This document shows positions 41,650 through 52,732 of a stretch of 64,000 nucleotides of DNA, piece by piece; position 1 is the first letter of the stretch, and every line of letters begins with the position of its first letter. The translations under genes were made by a program, and so were the position numbers. Origin of the DNA: Lepus europaeus (taxonomy: Eukaryota > Chordata > Mammalia > Lagomorpha > Leporidae); assembly GCF_033115175.1 (NCBI RefSeq), contig NC_084838.1:40093468-40157467 (forward strand). Direction: 5' to 3'. Under the pieces are notes generated by a model. That model made no database searches. It had not been told where the DNA came from and worked only from the letters and a program-made list of their open reading frames with translations.

Positions 41650-42901
41650 ATGGCCCCTGGTGCAGCCCGGCTCCTGGCCCTCAGCCTGCTGGTTCTCTGG
41701 ACCTCCCTGGGTAAGATGGGGGTGGGGGGTGCTGACAGTGCCGGTGTCAGACTGCTTTGCCCTGGGTGTGAGGCAGCTACTTAGGTCTGGGGTCTCCCTG
41801 TGCCCTGTGTGTGTGTGTGCCTGTGAGTGTGGGTTACCTACACTGGATTCCAAATTGAGTCCGTCTCTTGGTGTATCCCAGGGCCTGTGGCTGTCCCCCT
41901 CTCTGCACGCTCTGTTGCCTACTGCCTCAGTTTCTCAGGCAGAAGGAGAGAACAGTACGATCTGTGTTGAATGTAGAGAGAATGGGAGACACTGCAGCTG
42001 GGCTGGTAGTCAAAATATCAGGTCTCTAAAACAGCTCTCCACCCAGCACTGTGACCAGCATTAACTCGTTATTTGCTGGACTGTGGGGATACCGAGAGGG
42101 CTTGGGAGGGAGGATGGAGTGATTGGGGCAGGAGGAAGGCACTGTGGGACTCAGGGCCATGGCTGTTGATCAAACAGTTTAGAAGGCTCACGTCTATTTG
42201 TCAACCACTAGGGTGACATCAGTGCATAATGGACTGAATATCAAGCCAACCACCTGCCTACCCCCTACCCCCAAGAGTTGTCTTCAATCTCAAGTAGAGC
42301 CCTGCTCGCCACCCCCGACCCCACCCCGTGGTCCCTATGGCCTGACGCCTTCTCTCTCCTGTCCCAGCACCAGCTCTGGGGGGTGCTAACGATGCTGAAG
42401 ACTGCTGCCTGTCTGTGACCCAGCGCCCCATCCCCGGGAACATCGTGAGAGCCTTTCGCTACCTGCTCGTCACCGATGGCTGCCGAGTACCTGCTGTAGT
42501 GTGAGTTGTTGGGGGGGGGGTTCCAGTCTCATCTCCCCCAGTCAGCCCCTGGTGATACCCCCACTTTCTTATCCCTCTTCTCCCTGTCAAGACCAAGTCC
42601 CTGAAATACCTGCCCAGACGTGGTCCCCAGCCTCTGCCCCTCCTACTACAGCCCTCCAGGAAGCTGGGCTCCAGGGCTCCCTTCTCTCTGCCTCCAGGTT
42701 CACCACACTGAGGGGTCTCCAGCTCTGTGCACCCCCAGAACAGCCCTGGGTGGGCCGCATCATTCGGAGACTGAAGCGAATCTCTACCAAGGCAAGCCTG
42801 GCCCTCCCCAGCCCTGCCTCCTGCCTCCAAGCCCCTGGCCCCAGCTTCCGCCCCTGACCCTGCCTCTCCTTCCTCCCCAGGGCAAGCACCAGAGCAGCTA
42901 G
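41650..42901 (+). CDS. CCL19: CCL19, homeostatic CC chemokine and CCR7 ligand
   Basis: Exons 41650-41710, 42368-42500, 42698-42791 and 42881-42901 encode 102 residues; human has 98. The extra residues are in the signal peptide (MAPGAARLLALSLLVLWTSL..., about residues 1-25). The mature protein starts near GANDAEDCCLSVTQ. Cysteines C33, C34, C59 and C75 give the CC chemokine core, and there is no long tail as in CCL21. The last intron appears to use a GC donor (ACCAAG|GCAAGC) with a normal AG acceptor; the junction then encodes GKHQSS and a stop, in place of human MKRRSS. If that intron were retained, the frame would instead run through 42857. The protein signals through CCR7 and, with CCL21, positions T cells and dendritic cells in lymph nodes. 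The frame is intact. Confidence 0.95.
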
Positions 42902-43145
42902 CCCAGGACAACACCACAGGGGGCGCTGTGTCTCAGTGAGGATGTGAACCACCCCGGCCTGGGGTTGGAGGACTAGGAGGGAGGAGCAGGCTCCCAGCTC
43001 CCCTGCACCAGGCCAGAGCCAGCCAGGGCAGAGCCTGCAGTGTCGACATGAGTGTGAACTCGAGCGAGAGGGCCCGCGTGAGTGAGGGCACAGCTTCTCC
43101 TCACCCAGACTGCAATGCTTCCAATAAAGCCACCTGGCACTCCCG
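42902..43145 (+). other. CCL19 3' UTR with polyadenylation signal
   Basis: Untranslated sequence after the stop ends at AATAAA (43123-43128). It contains a strong CTCF-like motif near its start. Confidence 0.8.
42914..42928 (+). promoter_or_regulatory. CTCF-like motif in the CCL19 3' UTR
   Basis: CCACAGGGGGCGCTG closely fits the CTCF core CCASNAGGGGGCGC. Binding is inferred from sequence only. Confidence 0.5.
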
Positions 43146-43779
43146 CGTCTATCTGTCCACTGTCTGTTTGCTGTCTGTCTAGGAGGACAGGAGTAGCAAC
43201 GGGGGAGGTGGAATGGCTGGACCTGTTTTCCACCCTGCAGCCCAAGCAACCTCCTCCCCAGCCTCCGCCTAACACCCCTCATGCTCTCCAGACCAGGCCC
43301 CCTCATGTCTGTTCACAGCCATCACACTGCGCGGTTCAGCAACACTAACCTAGGGGCACTTCTCCGACACCAGAGGCCGTCCCGCCACCCCAGGGCAGGT
43401 GCTCAGGGATGGCTGTCACTGGGGGAGGGAAGCTGTCAGCAACCAGCTCTTATGGCTTGGGGGGAGGGCAAAGAACCTCAACCGGGAGGTGAGGGGGGAG
43501 GTGGAAACCAAACCGTAAGAGGCCCATGAAATAAGCTGATCTGGCCTGGTCGATAAACGACAGGCAAGACTTGAAATTTAACAAATCTGCAGCAGACTAA
43601 TTTTTAAGTTGATAATTGTGTATGGCCCGCAAATGATGCTACAAATACCCAAATGGCCCTTGGCAGAAAAACAGCTCCCCACCCCTGCCCAGAGCCTGGG
43701 AGGGAAGAGCCCATCCACACATGCCATCCCCTGTCTGGTACCCTCCTCTCGATTCTCCCCACCCCATTTCCCATGGGGT
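43146..43779. other. CCL19 downstream flank
   Basis: Unique sequence; no gene or repeat recognised. Confidence 0.4.
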
Positions 43780-44030
43780 CTAAATGCTTCTTCTTCCAGG
43801 AAGCCTTCTCTGACCCCAGGCTACATTAGGTAGCTTCCCCCCTTTCTGAGTTCCCTGGGACCCCTGCCCCTCCTCCCTCACAGCACTCATCACGCTGACT
43901 GAGGTCTGCCAGTTTGTCCATCTTCCTGGAGAGAGATTGTGTCTATTTTGGGTTCTGTCTCCCTGATGCCTAGCACTCTGCCTGACACAAAGCAGTCTCT
44001 CAACAACTCGTTGTTTAGGGGATGAAGTAC
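43780..44030 (+). mobile_element. L2 LINE 3' fragment
   Basis: AGGAAGCCTTCTCTGACCCC, CAGCACTCATCACGCTGAC and ATGCCTAGCACTCTGCCTGA follow L2 3' end order. Confidence 0.75.
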
Positions 44031-46645
44031 ATAAGGAAAGGCTTAGCAGCCAAGGGTGAGGACTCATGTGTCCACTCTGTCCATAATCTGATGCCTTCCT
44101 CGGTCTGAGCAAGGTCCGGCCCGCCCATGTCATGATGAGGCCACGCCTCCCAGGGACACCAACACACCTGAGATCAGAGAGGGGAGAGAGGCCCACTGTG
44201 TGGGAAGGAGGAGCAAGCCGGGAAAGCTGGGAAGAACCTCCCCCCACCACCACCACCACTACGGGGCACAAGGGACTCAGGCAAACTGAGACCAGTGGAC
44301 TCTCGGGAAGAAGGCCCTGCTCTGGAGGACGGGAGCCCGTGCCTCTCGGAACATGCCACACAGCTATTTTGCGAGGTGTGAGCGCCTCGTGCTTGGGAAG
44401 TCCCCTGAGGCAGCTGGCTGGCCTCCAGACCCTCGCCTCTGAGGGCCTGCCTGCTGGGAGTGGCAAGGCTGTGGTGCTGACATCAGATGGTGGCTGGCAG
44501 GCAGGACTGGGTATGCTTGGCCAGGAAGAGAGAACGTCACTACCCCAGACGCACGTCAGCCAAACTAGCTCCACACAGGCCCAGGCAGGCCTTGAAAGGA
44601 GAGCAGTGGTGAGGGGGTTGTGCAAGCCCCTCCTCACTGGGCTGACAGCAAGACAGCCTTTTCCTCAGAAGCAGGTGTTCCAAACCTCAGCGCTCTGTGT
44701 CACCAGGAGTGAGAGGGATGAGGACAGTTTTCAGGATCAGCTGCATGGCTGGCAGTGTGCCCATGTTGCCTGGGGAAAATCACCCACCCACCCGTGCGCC
44801 CATGCATCCCTCCACGCAGCTTTCTCTCCATCCACCCACTCATTCCCTACCCATCCATCCATGAAGCCACCACCAAGCCAGCCAACCCTGGCCACCCAGC
44901 TGTGGACCCTGGGCCAGGGTTCCGGCAGACAGGGTACAGACACACATGTAGTGGGGAGGGCACTTAGTCTCAATCCTTCTAGTTCCCAGTAAAACCAAGG
45001 AAGCAAGCCCACAGCCTCCCTCTGGGCCCTCAGGGGAATACTCAGACAGAGCAGAGCAGGTGGAACTAGCAGGACCGAGGCCCCTGGACACCAGCCCTAT
45101 GACACAGCCACAGAGAGGTCCAAGAGCAAGTCCTGAACTCAGGGCCCGGGCCTGAGGCTCACCATCCTGTCTCCGCCCCCATCACCATGTGATTCGGAGC
45201 AAGTTCCTTCCCCATTCCCTAGCCAGAGGCCTCGGCTGCCCCATCTGTCAGACGGCAGGAAGGGACTGGATTTTGCAGGGTCCATCCAGACAAAAACGTG
45301 GCTCCTGAATCTTTGAAGTCTCTTGATAAACCTCTGGCATTTGCACAGCCTCCTTCAACACGAAGCAAACCCAGAGCTTTCCCACTGCCTGGGGCTCTTG
45401 GAGCCACCTCTGAGAACAAAGGGGAACGTGAGGCTCAGGAAGAGAAAAATCCAGGAGCTAGTGAACAGGAAGCTCTCTGCCTGGCCCTGGACGCCTGGGG
45501 AAAGGAGGATTCGGAGGAAGGGTAAAGGGTGGGCACTGCCGCCCCTGAAGGAGCCGGCCTGTCACCCTCCAGTCCTCTCTCCTGCCAGCACCCTCCACTC
45601 TAGCTTTCCCCCTTCATCTTTTTCACCACCCCACCCCAGACATACCAAACACCCGTTGGGCACTGGACTTCTTCCCCTTCTCTGCCTGCCAGGAGCCCAG
45701 GGATTGGAGGCTTGTCCCACCCGCTCACGTTTTCAGCACTGTGACGCCTTCTAATCAACTTTCTGGTTCACTGTGATTCCCTGACAAGTGTTGTGTCTTC
45801 ATTTACGTCTTCATTTCCTGTTCAGGAAGCCGCCTGTCCACCTCTGACAATGTGGAGGCTGCCAGCTCTCTGAGGGGTGGCTTGGACTCCTAGCTCCCCG
45901 ATTTTTTCAGGGTTATGAGAGCCTTGTTGCCTGCCCTTAGATGCGCACTTTCCTCTCTAGGACATGTGGTGCTGCCAGAAGTTCAAGGCTTCAGGTGAGT
46001 GGCACCTCCCTGCCCTCCTGCTGCTGTGATCCCAGCAGCCAGTGTCTCCCGGAAAGTTCCTGATATTTGTGCTGAGAGAGCGCCCAGCCGGTTCTGGACA
46101 AAAAGCTCCCAGCCCCAACAGCCTGTGTGAGAGCTGCAGGGAAAGGGATTGAGTCTTGCCCACTTCCAGCGCCAGCATTGCTCTGCACAGAAGGGGCATA
46201 AAATAAACTCCAACATGTATTTGATTAATGAAAGATGGAATTGAACATGGCCCTTTCATGCTGTGCACCCCACAACCTGGAGCACATCCAGTTCTCAAGA
46301 CAGTTGAGGCTGTCCCTGTTTTGCGGTTGAGTTTTGGTCAGAGCCCGCTCCATAAGGTTTTGATCATATTTCAATCATCTCATGTTCAACTTCTCGGCAA
46401 GTCCCCCCACCATGTCACCCCCTTCTCGCCTCCGGGAAACTCAGAAAAAGCAAAAAAAAAAAAAAACCTTAGCAACAACAGTCTGCAACAACAGTCTAAT
46501 GAAGGATGGGGACTCTCAGTTGGGGAGTTTCCCCCAAGAGCCTCTCTGTAGAAATAAGAAGCCTCTTCCCAAAGCAGACAATATCCCACATGGCCCCTGA
46601 GACTTTGTCCACAGGGGAAGACAGGGCATATAGCACAAACTAGTT
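44031..46645. other. Mostly unique sequence; MIR-like piece and TCCA-rich stretch
   Basis: 45180-45270 looks like MIR (GAGCAAGTTCCTTCCCCATT, CCCATCTGTCAGACGG). 44775-44875 is a degenerate TCCA/CACC-rich stretch. Two overlapping long frames (44132-44992 on +, 43780-44637 on -) resemble no known protein and have no supporting structure. Confidence 0.4.
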
Positions 46646-46656
46646 CATCACTAGTT

Positions 46657-46659
46657 TTG

Positions 46660-46690
<31 letters not shown>

Positions 46691-46997
46691 TTGACAGGTA
46701 GAGTTATAGACAGTGAGAGAAAGAGACAAAGAGAAAGGTCTTCCTTCCGTTGGTTCACTCCCCAAATGGCCGCTACGGCCAGCACTGTGCCAATCCAAAG
46801 CCAGGAACCAGGTGCTTCTTCCTGATCTCACATGCAAGTGCAGGGGCCCAAGCACTTGGGCCATCCTCCACTGCCTTCCCAGGCCACAGCAGAGAGTTGG
46901 ATTGGAAGAGGAGCAACCGGGACTAGAATCCGGTGCCCATATGGGATGCTGGTGCCGCAGGTGCAGTATTAACCAAGTGAGCCACGGCGCCAGCCCC
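46657..46997 (-). mobile_element. CSINE with (TTTTG)n tail
   Basis: 11-bp target duplication CATCACTAGTT at 46646-46656 and 46998-47008. Confidence 0.92.
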
Positions 46998-47008
46998 CAT
47001 CACTAGTT

Positions 47009-47480
47009 CCTATGAGAAGATGAGAAAACCAAAGTACAGAGCTTAGGTGTCTTGCCCAGACTGGTTAGCTAGCAAAACAGTAGAGCTGGGGTTTCTACCT
47101 GAGCAGTTTGGCTCCAGAATCAGTATGCTAAGGGACCGGCGCTGTGGCCTAGTGGGTTTAGCCTCTGCCTGAGGTGCTGACATCCCATATGGGTGCCAGC
47201 TCTGATCCAGCTCTTTGCTATAGCCTGGGAAAGCAGTAGAAAATGACCCAAGTGCTTGAGCCCCTGCACCTGCATGGGAGACCTGGAAGAAGCTCCTGGT
47301 CCTGGCTTTGGATCGGCTCAGCTCTGTGCATTGCAGCCATTTGGGGAGTGAACCAGTGGATGGAAGACCTCTCTGTCTCTCCCAGTCTGTACCTCTGCTT
47401 CTCAAATAAACAACTTATATATAAGAATCAGTATGCTGAACCACTCCTCATACCACCTCTCTGAGCTGACCCATGTCCTG
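47009..47480 (+). repeat. MIR split by a CSINE
   Basis: MIR is recognisable at 47009-47129 (AGATGAGAAAACCAAAGTACAGAG, TAGAGCTGGGGTTTCTACC) and 47424-47480 (AGTATGCTGAACCACTCCTC), joined once the SINE is removed. Confidence 0.72.
47130..47423 (+). mobile_element. CSINE inside the MIR
   Basis: Perfect 14-bp target duplication AGAATCAGTATGCT at 47116-47129 and 47424-47437. Confidence 0.92.
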
Positions 47481-47559
47481 AGTACAAATGGAAAACAGTA
47501 CAGCAGCCAGGTCTGAAAAGATCATCCATAGGGAACAGGGAAACGGGGTGCTGACCACG

Positions 47560-47745
47560 TGCCAGCCTCCAAATGAGTCCCTTCCTTACACTGCATTCCC
47601 AAGCCACCCTGTGAGCTGGTATCATTAATCCCATTTTAGGTTTAAGTAAATTGAGGCAAGGAGAGGTAGACTGACCTCCTAAATCTACTCAACTAGTGAG
47701 TGGCAAAGGTAGGACCACAGTCCCAATCCACCCGATGGGTTATTC
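47560..47745 (+). repeat. MIR fragment
   Basis: CCCATTTTAGGTTTAAGTAAATTGAGGC and CAACTAGTGAGTGGCAAAGG follow MIR order. Confidence 0.72.
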
Positions 47746-48027
47746 TTGGACTGAGGGCTATCTAGTTTGGGTAGAAAGACTTGGCTTCCTAGAAAGAGTT
47801 GAGAAAAAAATAGGGGAGCTGGAGGCCTCTAGTGTGACCTTAGCACTTGAACCTTGACACAGAGTTGCCTCTGCAGGACCTCCAGCCTCCTGGGCCTATC
47901 CAGCAGAAGGGAAGTCAACTTCCCCAGAGCCTCAGAAGGAAGCTTACTCAGGCCTCAGTGGAGCAGTGGAGAAGTGGATCCGGATAGAGTGCACGCATCT
48001 CCATCCCCAGGAGATCATCTCAGGCCT
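47746..48027. other. Unassigned intergenic sequence
   Basis: Nothing recognised. Confidence 0.3.
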
Positions 48028-48362
48028 AGGGGGCGGGTGTTGTGACAGCGGGTTAAGCCACAGCGTGCCACACTGGCACCCCATAGCTGAGCGCCGGCTT
48101 GAGGCCTAGCTGTTCTGCTACAGATCCAGCTCCCTACTAATGTAGCTGGAAAAGCAGGCGATGATGGCCCAAGGACTTGGGTCCCTGCCACCAATGTGGG
48201 AGACCTGGTAGAGCTCCAGGCTCCTGGTTTCAGTCTGGCCCAGTCCCAGTCCCTGCAGCCATTTGGGGAGTGAACCAATGTATAAAAGATCTCTATCTGT
48301 CTCTCTTTCTCTCTCTGTCACTCAACCTTTTTAACAAATAAATAAATAAATCTAAAAATAAA
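48028..48362 (+). mobile_element. CSINE
   Basis: Diverged copy (GGGGGCGGGTGTTGTGACAG) with an AAATAAATAAATAAATC tail. Confidence 0.85.
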
Positions 48363-49243
48363 GAAGAAAGGGGGAAAAAAGCTTCATGGCTGCCATCACA
48401 TAGGATCCCAGCCCTGGCAAAATCCCTTGTGATTGAAATGACACCTCGTCAAAGTCTGTGACCCAGAATATTCATACAGGCCAGGTACTGCTCCAAGTGC
48501 GGGTGGTAGCACAGTGAACCAGGGAAATCTGGTCTGACGCTTGCTTCATGGAGCTATTTTCAGCAGCCCCCCCAAAGGGGGAGAAAGCTAAAGAAAACTA
48601 TATCAATCAGAATTTTTACTTGCATACCATTGAAATTCACTGGCTGATTTAGAGAGAGAAGAGAGCTTATAAAAAGATCCTGGGAAGATGCAGAAAAAGG
48701 GCAAGAATAAGGAAGCCGAGGCAGCCAAGCCCATTCCCAAAGCATGGAGAGAGCCCCCCAGGAGAGCAACCAGAAGGCAGGCTGAACGCCAGCACTGCCC
48801 CTGTGTCCAGACAAGTGGGGGCCCTGCCCTGCATCCTATGTTTCAGAGGGCCCCGCCCTGCCCCTACTCCAATCATATCTTAGGACCCACCACAGGGTCC
48901 ACAGGGCCATGGTGGCATGCTCACCCAGAGCTCATGCTTCGTCTTCCAGACCCCCTTTGAGGAACTGAAAAAGAATTCCCTCCCAATGGCAGCTTGCAGT
49001 GTCCACGTGAGCCTCTTTCTCAGCTCTGTCCCTCTCAGGATGGGCCATGTCACTAATGGATCTGCTACTAGGTTCAGAGATGGTGGCCAAGAACATGGAA
49101 GGAACTTGCATGCATACCAGGCATGGGAGACCCTTCATGGCGCAGGACAGGCTTGAGGGAAGGAAGAGGACAGGGACAAGTAGGGAGTTGGAGGCTGGCT
49201 CTCCCCTTGACCACCTCATTATATCATGAAACTCCACAGAGCT
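48363..49243. other. Unassigned intergenic sequence, probably an old repeat
   Basis: 48600-48700 (TATCAATCAGAATTTTTACT ... GAGAGCTTATAAAAAGATCC) has the look of an old interspersed repeat. No gene is seen. Confidence 0.35.
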
Positions 49244-49256
49244 CAAGACATCTAAA

Positions 49257-49560
49257 AAAAATTTTTTTTCAAGATTCACCTACTATTTGAAAGGCAAAGT
49301 TACAGAGATGTAGAGGCAGAAAGAAAGAGAGAAAAAGAGAGATCCTCCATTCGCTGGCTCACTCCCCAAATGGTCACAACAACTGGAGCCACGCCGATCC
49401 AAAGGCAGGATCCAAAGACCCGAGCCATCCTCCACCACCTTCCCAGGCCACAGCAGAGAGCCGGACTGGAAGTGGAGCAGTCGGGACCCATACCGGCACC
49501 CACATGGGATGCCAGCATTGCAGGCGGCTGGCCCCATCTACCATGCCACAGCGCCAGCCC
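49257..49560 (-). mobile_element. CSINE
   Basis: 13-bp target duplication CAAGACATCTAAA / CAAGACTTCTAAA at 49244-49256 and 49561-49573. Confidence 0.9.
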
Positions 49561-49612
49561 CAAGACTTCTAAATTTGAACCTGTCTTCCAGTTAATTTGA
49601 AAGTATGCTTTT

Positions 49613-49955
49613 GGGGCCAGTGCTGTGGCGCAGCAGGTTAACACCCTGGCCTGAAGCACCGGCATCCCATATGGACGCCGGTTCGAGACCCGGCTGCTCC
49701 ACTTCCGATCCAGCTCTCTGCTATGGCCTGGGAACGCAACAGAAGATGACCCAAGTCCTTGGGCCCCCACACCCGTGTGGGAGACCCAGAGGAAGCTCCT
49801 GGCTCCTGGTTTCAGATTGGCGCAGCTCCAGCCATTGCAGTCAATTGGGGGAATGAACCAGCAGATGGAAGACCTCTCCCTCTCTCTGACTCTCCTATCT
49901 CTGTGTAACTCTGACTTTCAAATAAATAAATAAATCTAAAACAAACAAACAAAAA
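49613..49955 (+). mobile_element. CSINE
   Basis: Well conserved, CpGs kept (GGTTCGAGACCCGGCTGC), tail ending in (AAAC)n. Confidence 0.9.
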
Positions 49956-50003
49956 ATATCATGAAGGAAAACAAACAAAAACCAAAAACTGTTCCATGAC
50001 TGT

Positions 50004-50310
50004 TAAGACAGGGGCCGTTCAAGTCATCCCTTCTCGAAGTGTCAGTTTCACTTCTACTGATATCATTTTAGGTGCTTTATTAGTTCTCACAGATCAGGGA
50101 GAACATACAGTATTTACTCCTTTGGGACTGTCTTATTTCACTAAGTATGACGTTTTCCAGATTCATCCATTTTGTTGCAAATGTCCAGATTTCATTTTTT
50201 ACAGCTGTGTAGTATTCCATAGTGTACATATCCCATAATTTCTTTATCCAGTCTTCAGTTGATGGGCATTTAGATTGATTCCATGTATTAGCTATTGTGA
50301 ATTGAGCTGC
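50004..50310 (-). mobile_element. L1 ORF2 end and 3' UTR start, antisense
   Basis: The complement reads through the L1 ORF2 C-terminal region (W..DMYTMEYYTAVKNEIWTF, then a stop after LICEN). Only this 3' portion is present, so it is 5' truncated. Confidence 0.82.
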
Positions 50311-50318
50311 ATTCATTT

Positions 50319-50700
50319 GTTTTTTAAGATTATTTATTTGAAAAGCAAAGTTAACAGGGTCAGGGTCAGGGGAAGATTGATAGAGATAGAAATAGAGAGA
50401 GAGAGAGAGATAAAGAGAGAGAGACAGAGACAGAGAGAGATGTCTTCCATCCACAGGCTCATTTCCCCAAATGACCACAATGGCTAGGGCTGGGCCAGGC
50501 CAAAGCCAGGAGCTAGTAACTCCATCCAAGTCTCCCACATGGGTGGCAGGGGCCCAAGTACTTGGGCCATCTTCTGCTGCTTTCCAAGGTGCATTAGCAT
50601 GGAGCTGGATCAGAAGTAGAGCAGCCAGAACTGGAACTGGCATTCATATGGCATGCCGGTGTTGCAGGCAGCAGTTTAACCTGCTGTGCTATAACACGGA
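50319..50700 (-). mobile_element. CSINE next to the L1 fragment
   Basis: 8-bp target duplication ATTCATTT at 50311-50318 and 50701-50708; long (GA)n tract at 50393-50442. Confidence 0.9.
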
Positions 50701-51775
50701 ATTCATTTAACCATATTTACTTCCTGAAGACCCTGTACCCATATAAAGTCACCCTGGAGGTTCGTGCTTCAATGCATGAGTTTTGGGAAGATGCATTTCA
50801 GTCCATAGCAACACCCAATTCTAAATCCAAGACCTCAAGGTGACACACATTCTTCCTCCAGCCTTGATATAATCTTCTCTATTCTGCAACACCTGGCAAG
50901 CACCACCAGTGCACCCTGATTGGTCAGGATAACAAATAACACCCAGATCTGAGAAGCTTCATGCAACAAAATTCTATTCTGCATGTATGCCAAGCCTGCT
51001 GTGGGTCTAGAGGAGTCTAGCACAGCTGTATTCCATGTGGCGGTTCAACATTCCAAGCTGCTTTGATCTTTGGCATGCTCCTTCATCTCCACCCATGCTT
51101 CCATGATCACTTCAGTCAGGGAAGACAGCAACAAGAGTTCTTGCTTAAATGTTGTCTGCAAGTAACACATGTCACTTCCATTTATATCTCATTCACCAAA
51201 GTGGGGCACACTACCATGCCTAACTCCAAGCAGGCAACTCCCAGGAGGAGAAGGAAGCTAGAACCTTGGTGAGTGGCAGTAAGACCACCAGAATACCCAT
51301 ATTCAAGAATGAAATAAAGGAGGATTTTTTTAAAGGGGGAAGGGGGGGACTCGGTTAAAGTACAAAGAAAATTAGACACATTTCAAAACAGGGAACAAGA
51401 AATGGATGAAAGTTATAGATGGTGGTTCTGAAACTGGTCCTGGGGCTTGGTTGGCACTTATTACTTTCTTCCTGTATTGGTTTTCTTTTGCTGCATAACA
51501 AGTCACCACAGACTGAGTGACTCAAAACAACCCAAATGCACTGTCTCCTAGTTTCTTGCAGGTCAGGAGTCATGGTAGCTGCTTGGTGTCTCTCCCACAT
51601 CCAGGGGTCAGTCAGGGCTGCAGTCTCATCGAAGCTTGCCATGCTCTTCCAGGCTCACTGTTCTCGGCTGCTGTGGTTGCAGGAGCTCTGGGCCTTTTCT
51701 TCCCTGCCACAGCATGGTAGTTCTGGCCACCACAAAGGCATGTGCTACTGCTTCTTATTTCTTGCCTCAAGACTC
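50701..51775. repeat. Old repeat fragments and unassigned sequence
   Basis: 50715-50830 (GAAGACCCTGTACCCATATAAAGTCAC ... TGAGTTTTGGGAAGATGCATTTCAG) and 51475-51560 (TTGCTGCATAACAAGTCACC...) are pieces of a common old mammalian interspersed repeat; I cannot fix the family name. No gene is seen. Confidence 0.45.
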
Positions 51776-52075
51776 TTTTTTTTTTCTTTTTTTAAGATTT
51801 ATTTATTTGTTTGAAAGAGTTACAGAAGGGGGACAGAGAGATATTCCATCCACTGGATCACTCCCCAGATGTTCACAACAAAGCCAGTAGTTTCTTCCAT
51901 GTCTCCCATGCGGGTACAGGGGCCCAAGCACTTGGGCCATCTTCCACTGCTTTCCCAGGTGCATTAGCAGGGAGCTGGATCAGAAGTGGAGCAGCCAGGA
52001 TTTGAACTAGCACTTATACAGGATGCCAGCGTTGCAGGCGGAGGCTTAACCTTCTGTACCACATCACCAGTCCCT
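51776..52075 (-). mobile_element. CSINE
   Basis: Short GA tract; body and head complete, ending CACATCACCAGTCCC. Confidence 0.87.
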
Positions 52076-52732
52076 TTATTTTCCTTTGATTGTCAGGATT
52101 GACTATTCCTGCCACTGTGAAAACTCCCCATTGAGCCTGTGGCATGAGAAGCCCAAGCCAGATGGTGGTCTCACTTCTCAGTTCAAGGAACCACTTCCTT
52201 CCCAGGAAAAAATATGATGTTCTGCCCAGTGGAAAAACTTTTTTCTCCACTGTCCTTCAAGATCACCCTGAATGGAGCTTTAATGCTTATAGTGACCTGG
52301 CCCGAGCTAGTGCCAGTAAATTGTGCAGAATCATACAAACCTGGCTCAAAAGCTGACCTAATAGATCAATGGCATAGGTGTGGACTAAGGGAAAGATGAC
52401 CCTGACCTAGGCACAGGCATGTTAGGAATTTAAGCATCCCCTGACTATGGGCTTCATTAAGCACACAACAGACTACAGATATCTCAAACACCACGGGGTC
52501 TGCCGAGGCAAAGGGCCAAGTGGCAGGCAGTGGTACCAGTTCTACTGCTACCACAAAAATGCATCCCGCATGGTCCCCAGTCGTTTGCATCACCAGCTCC
52601 CATTCACAGTCCTAACATTCAGATTAGCGGAACCTCCCCAGACAGCGGGGAGGCTTCGAAAGCGAGTACCTGGCCTATTGGGCTTCTATCTAGGAAAGAG
52701 GGTCAAATGCTGGCTGGTCAAAAATAACAAGT
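52076..52732. other. Unassigned sequence before the YBX1 retrocopy
   Basis: Not assigned to a repeat or gene. A 168-codon frame (52447-52953) crosses into the pseudogene 5' UTR and so is not a real gene. Confidence 0.35.

Noticed and set aside
43780-44992. Two ~285-codon open frames on opposite strands
   Set aside because: They overlap each other, cross an L2 fragment and low-complexity TCCA/CACC sequence, and resemble no known protein.
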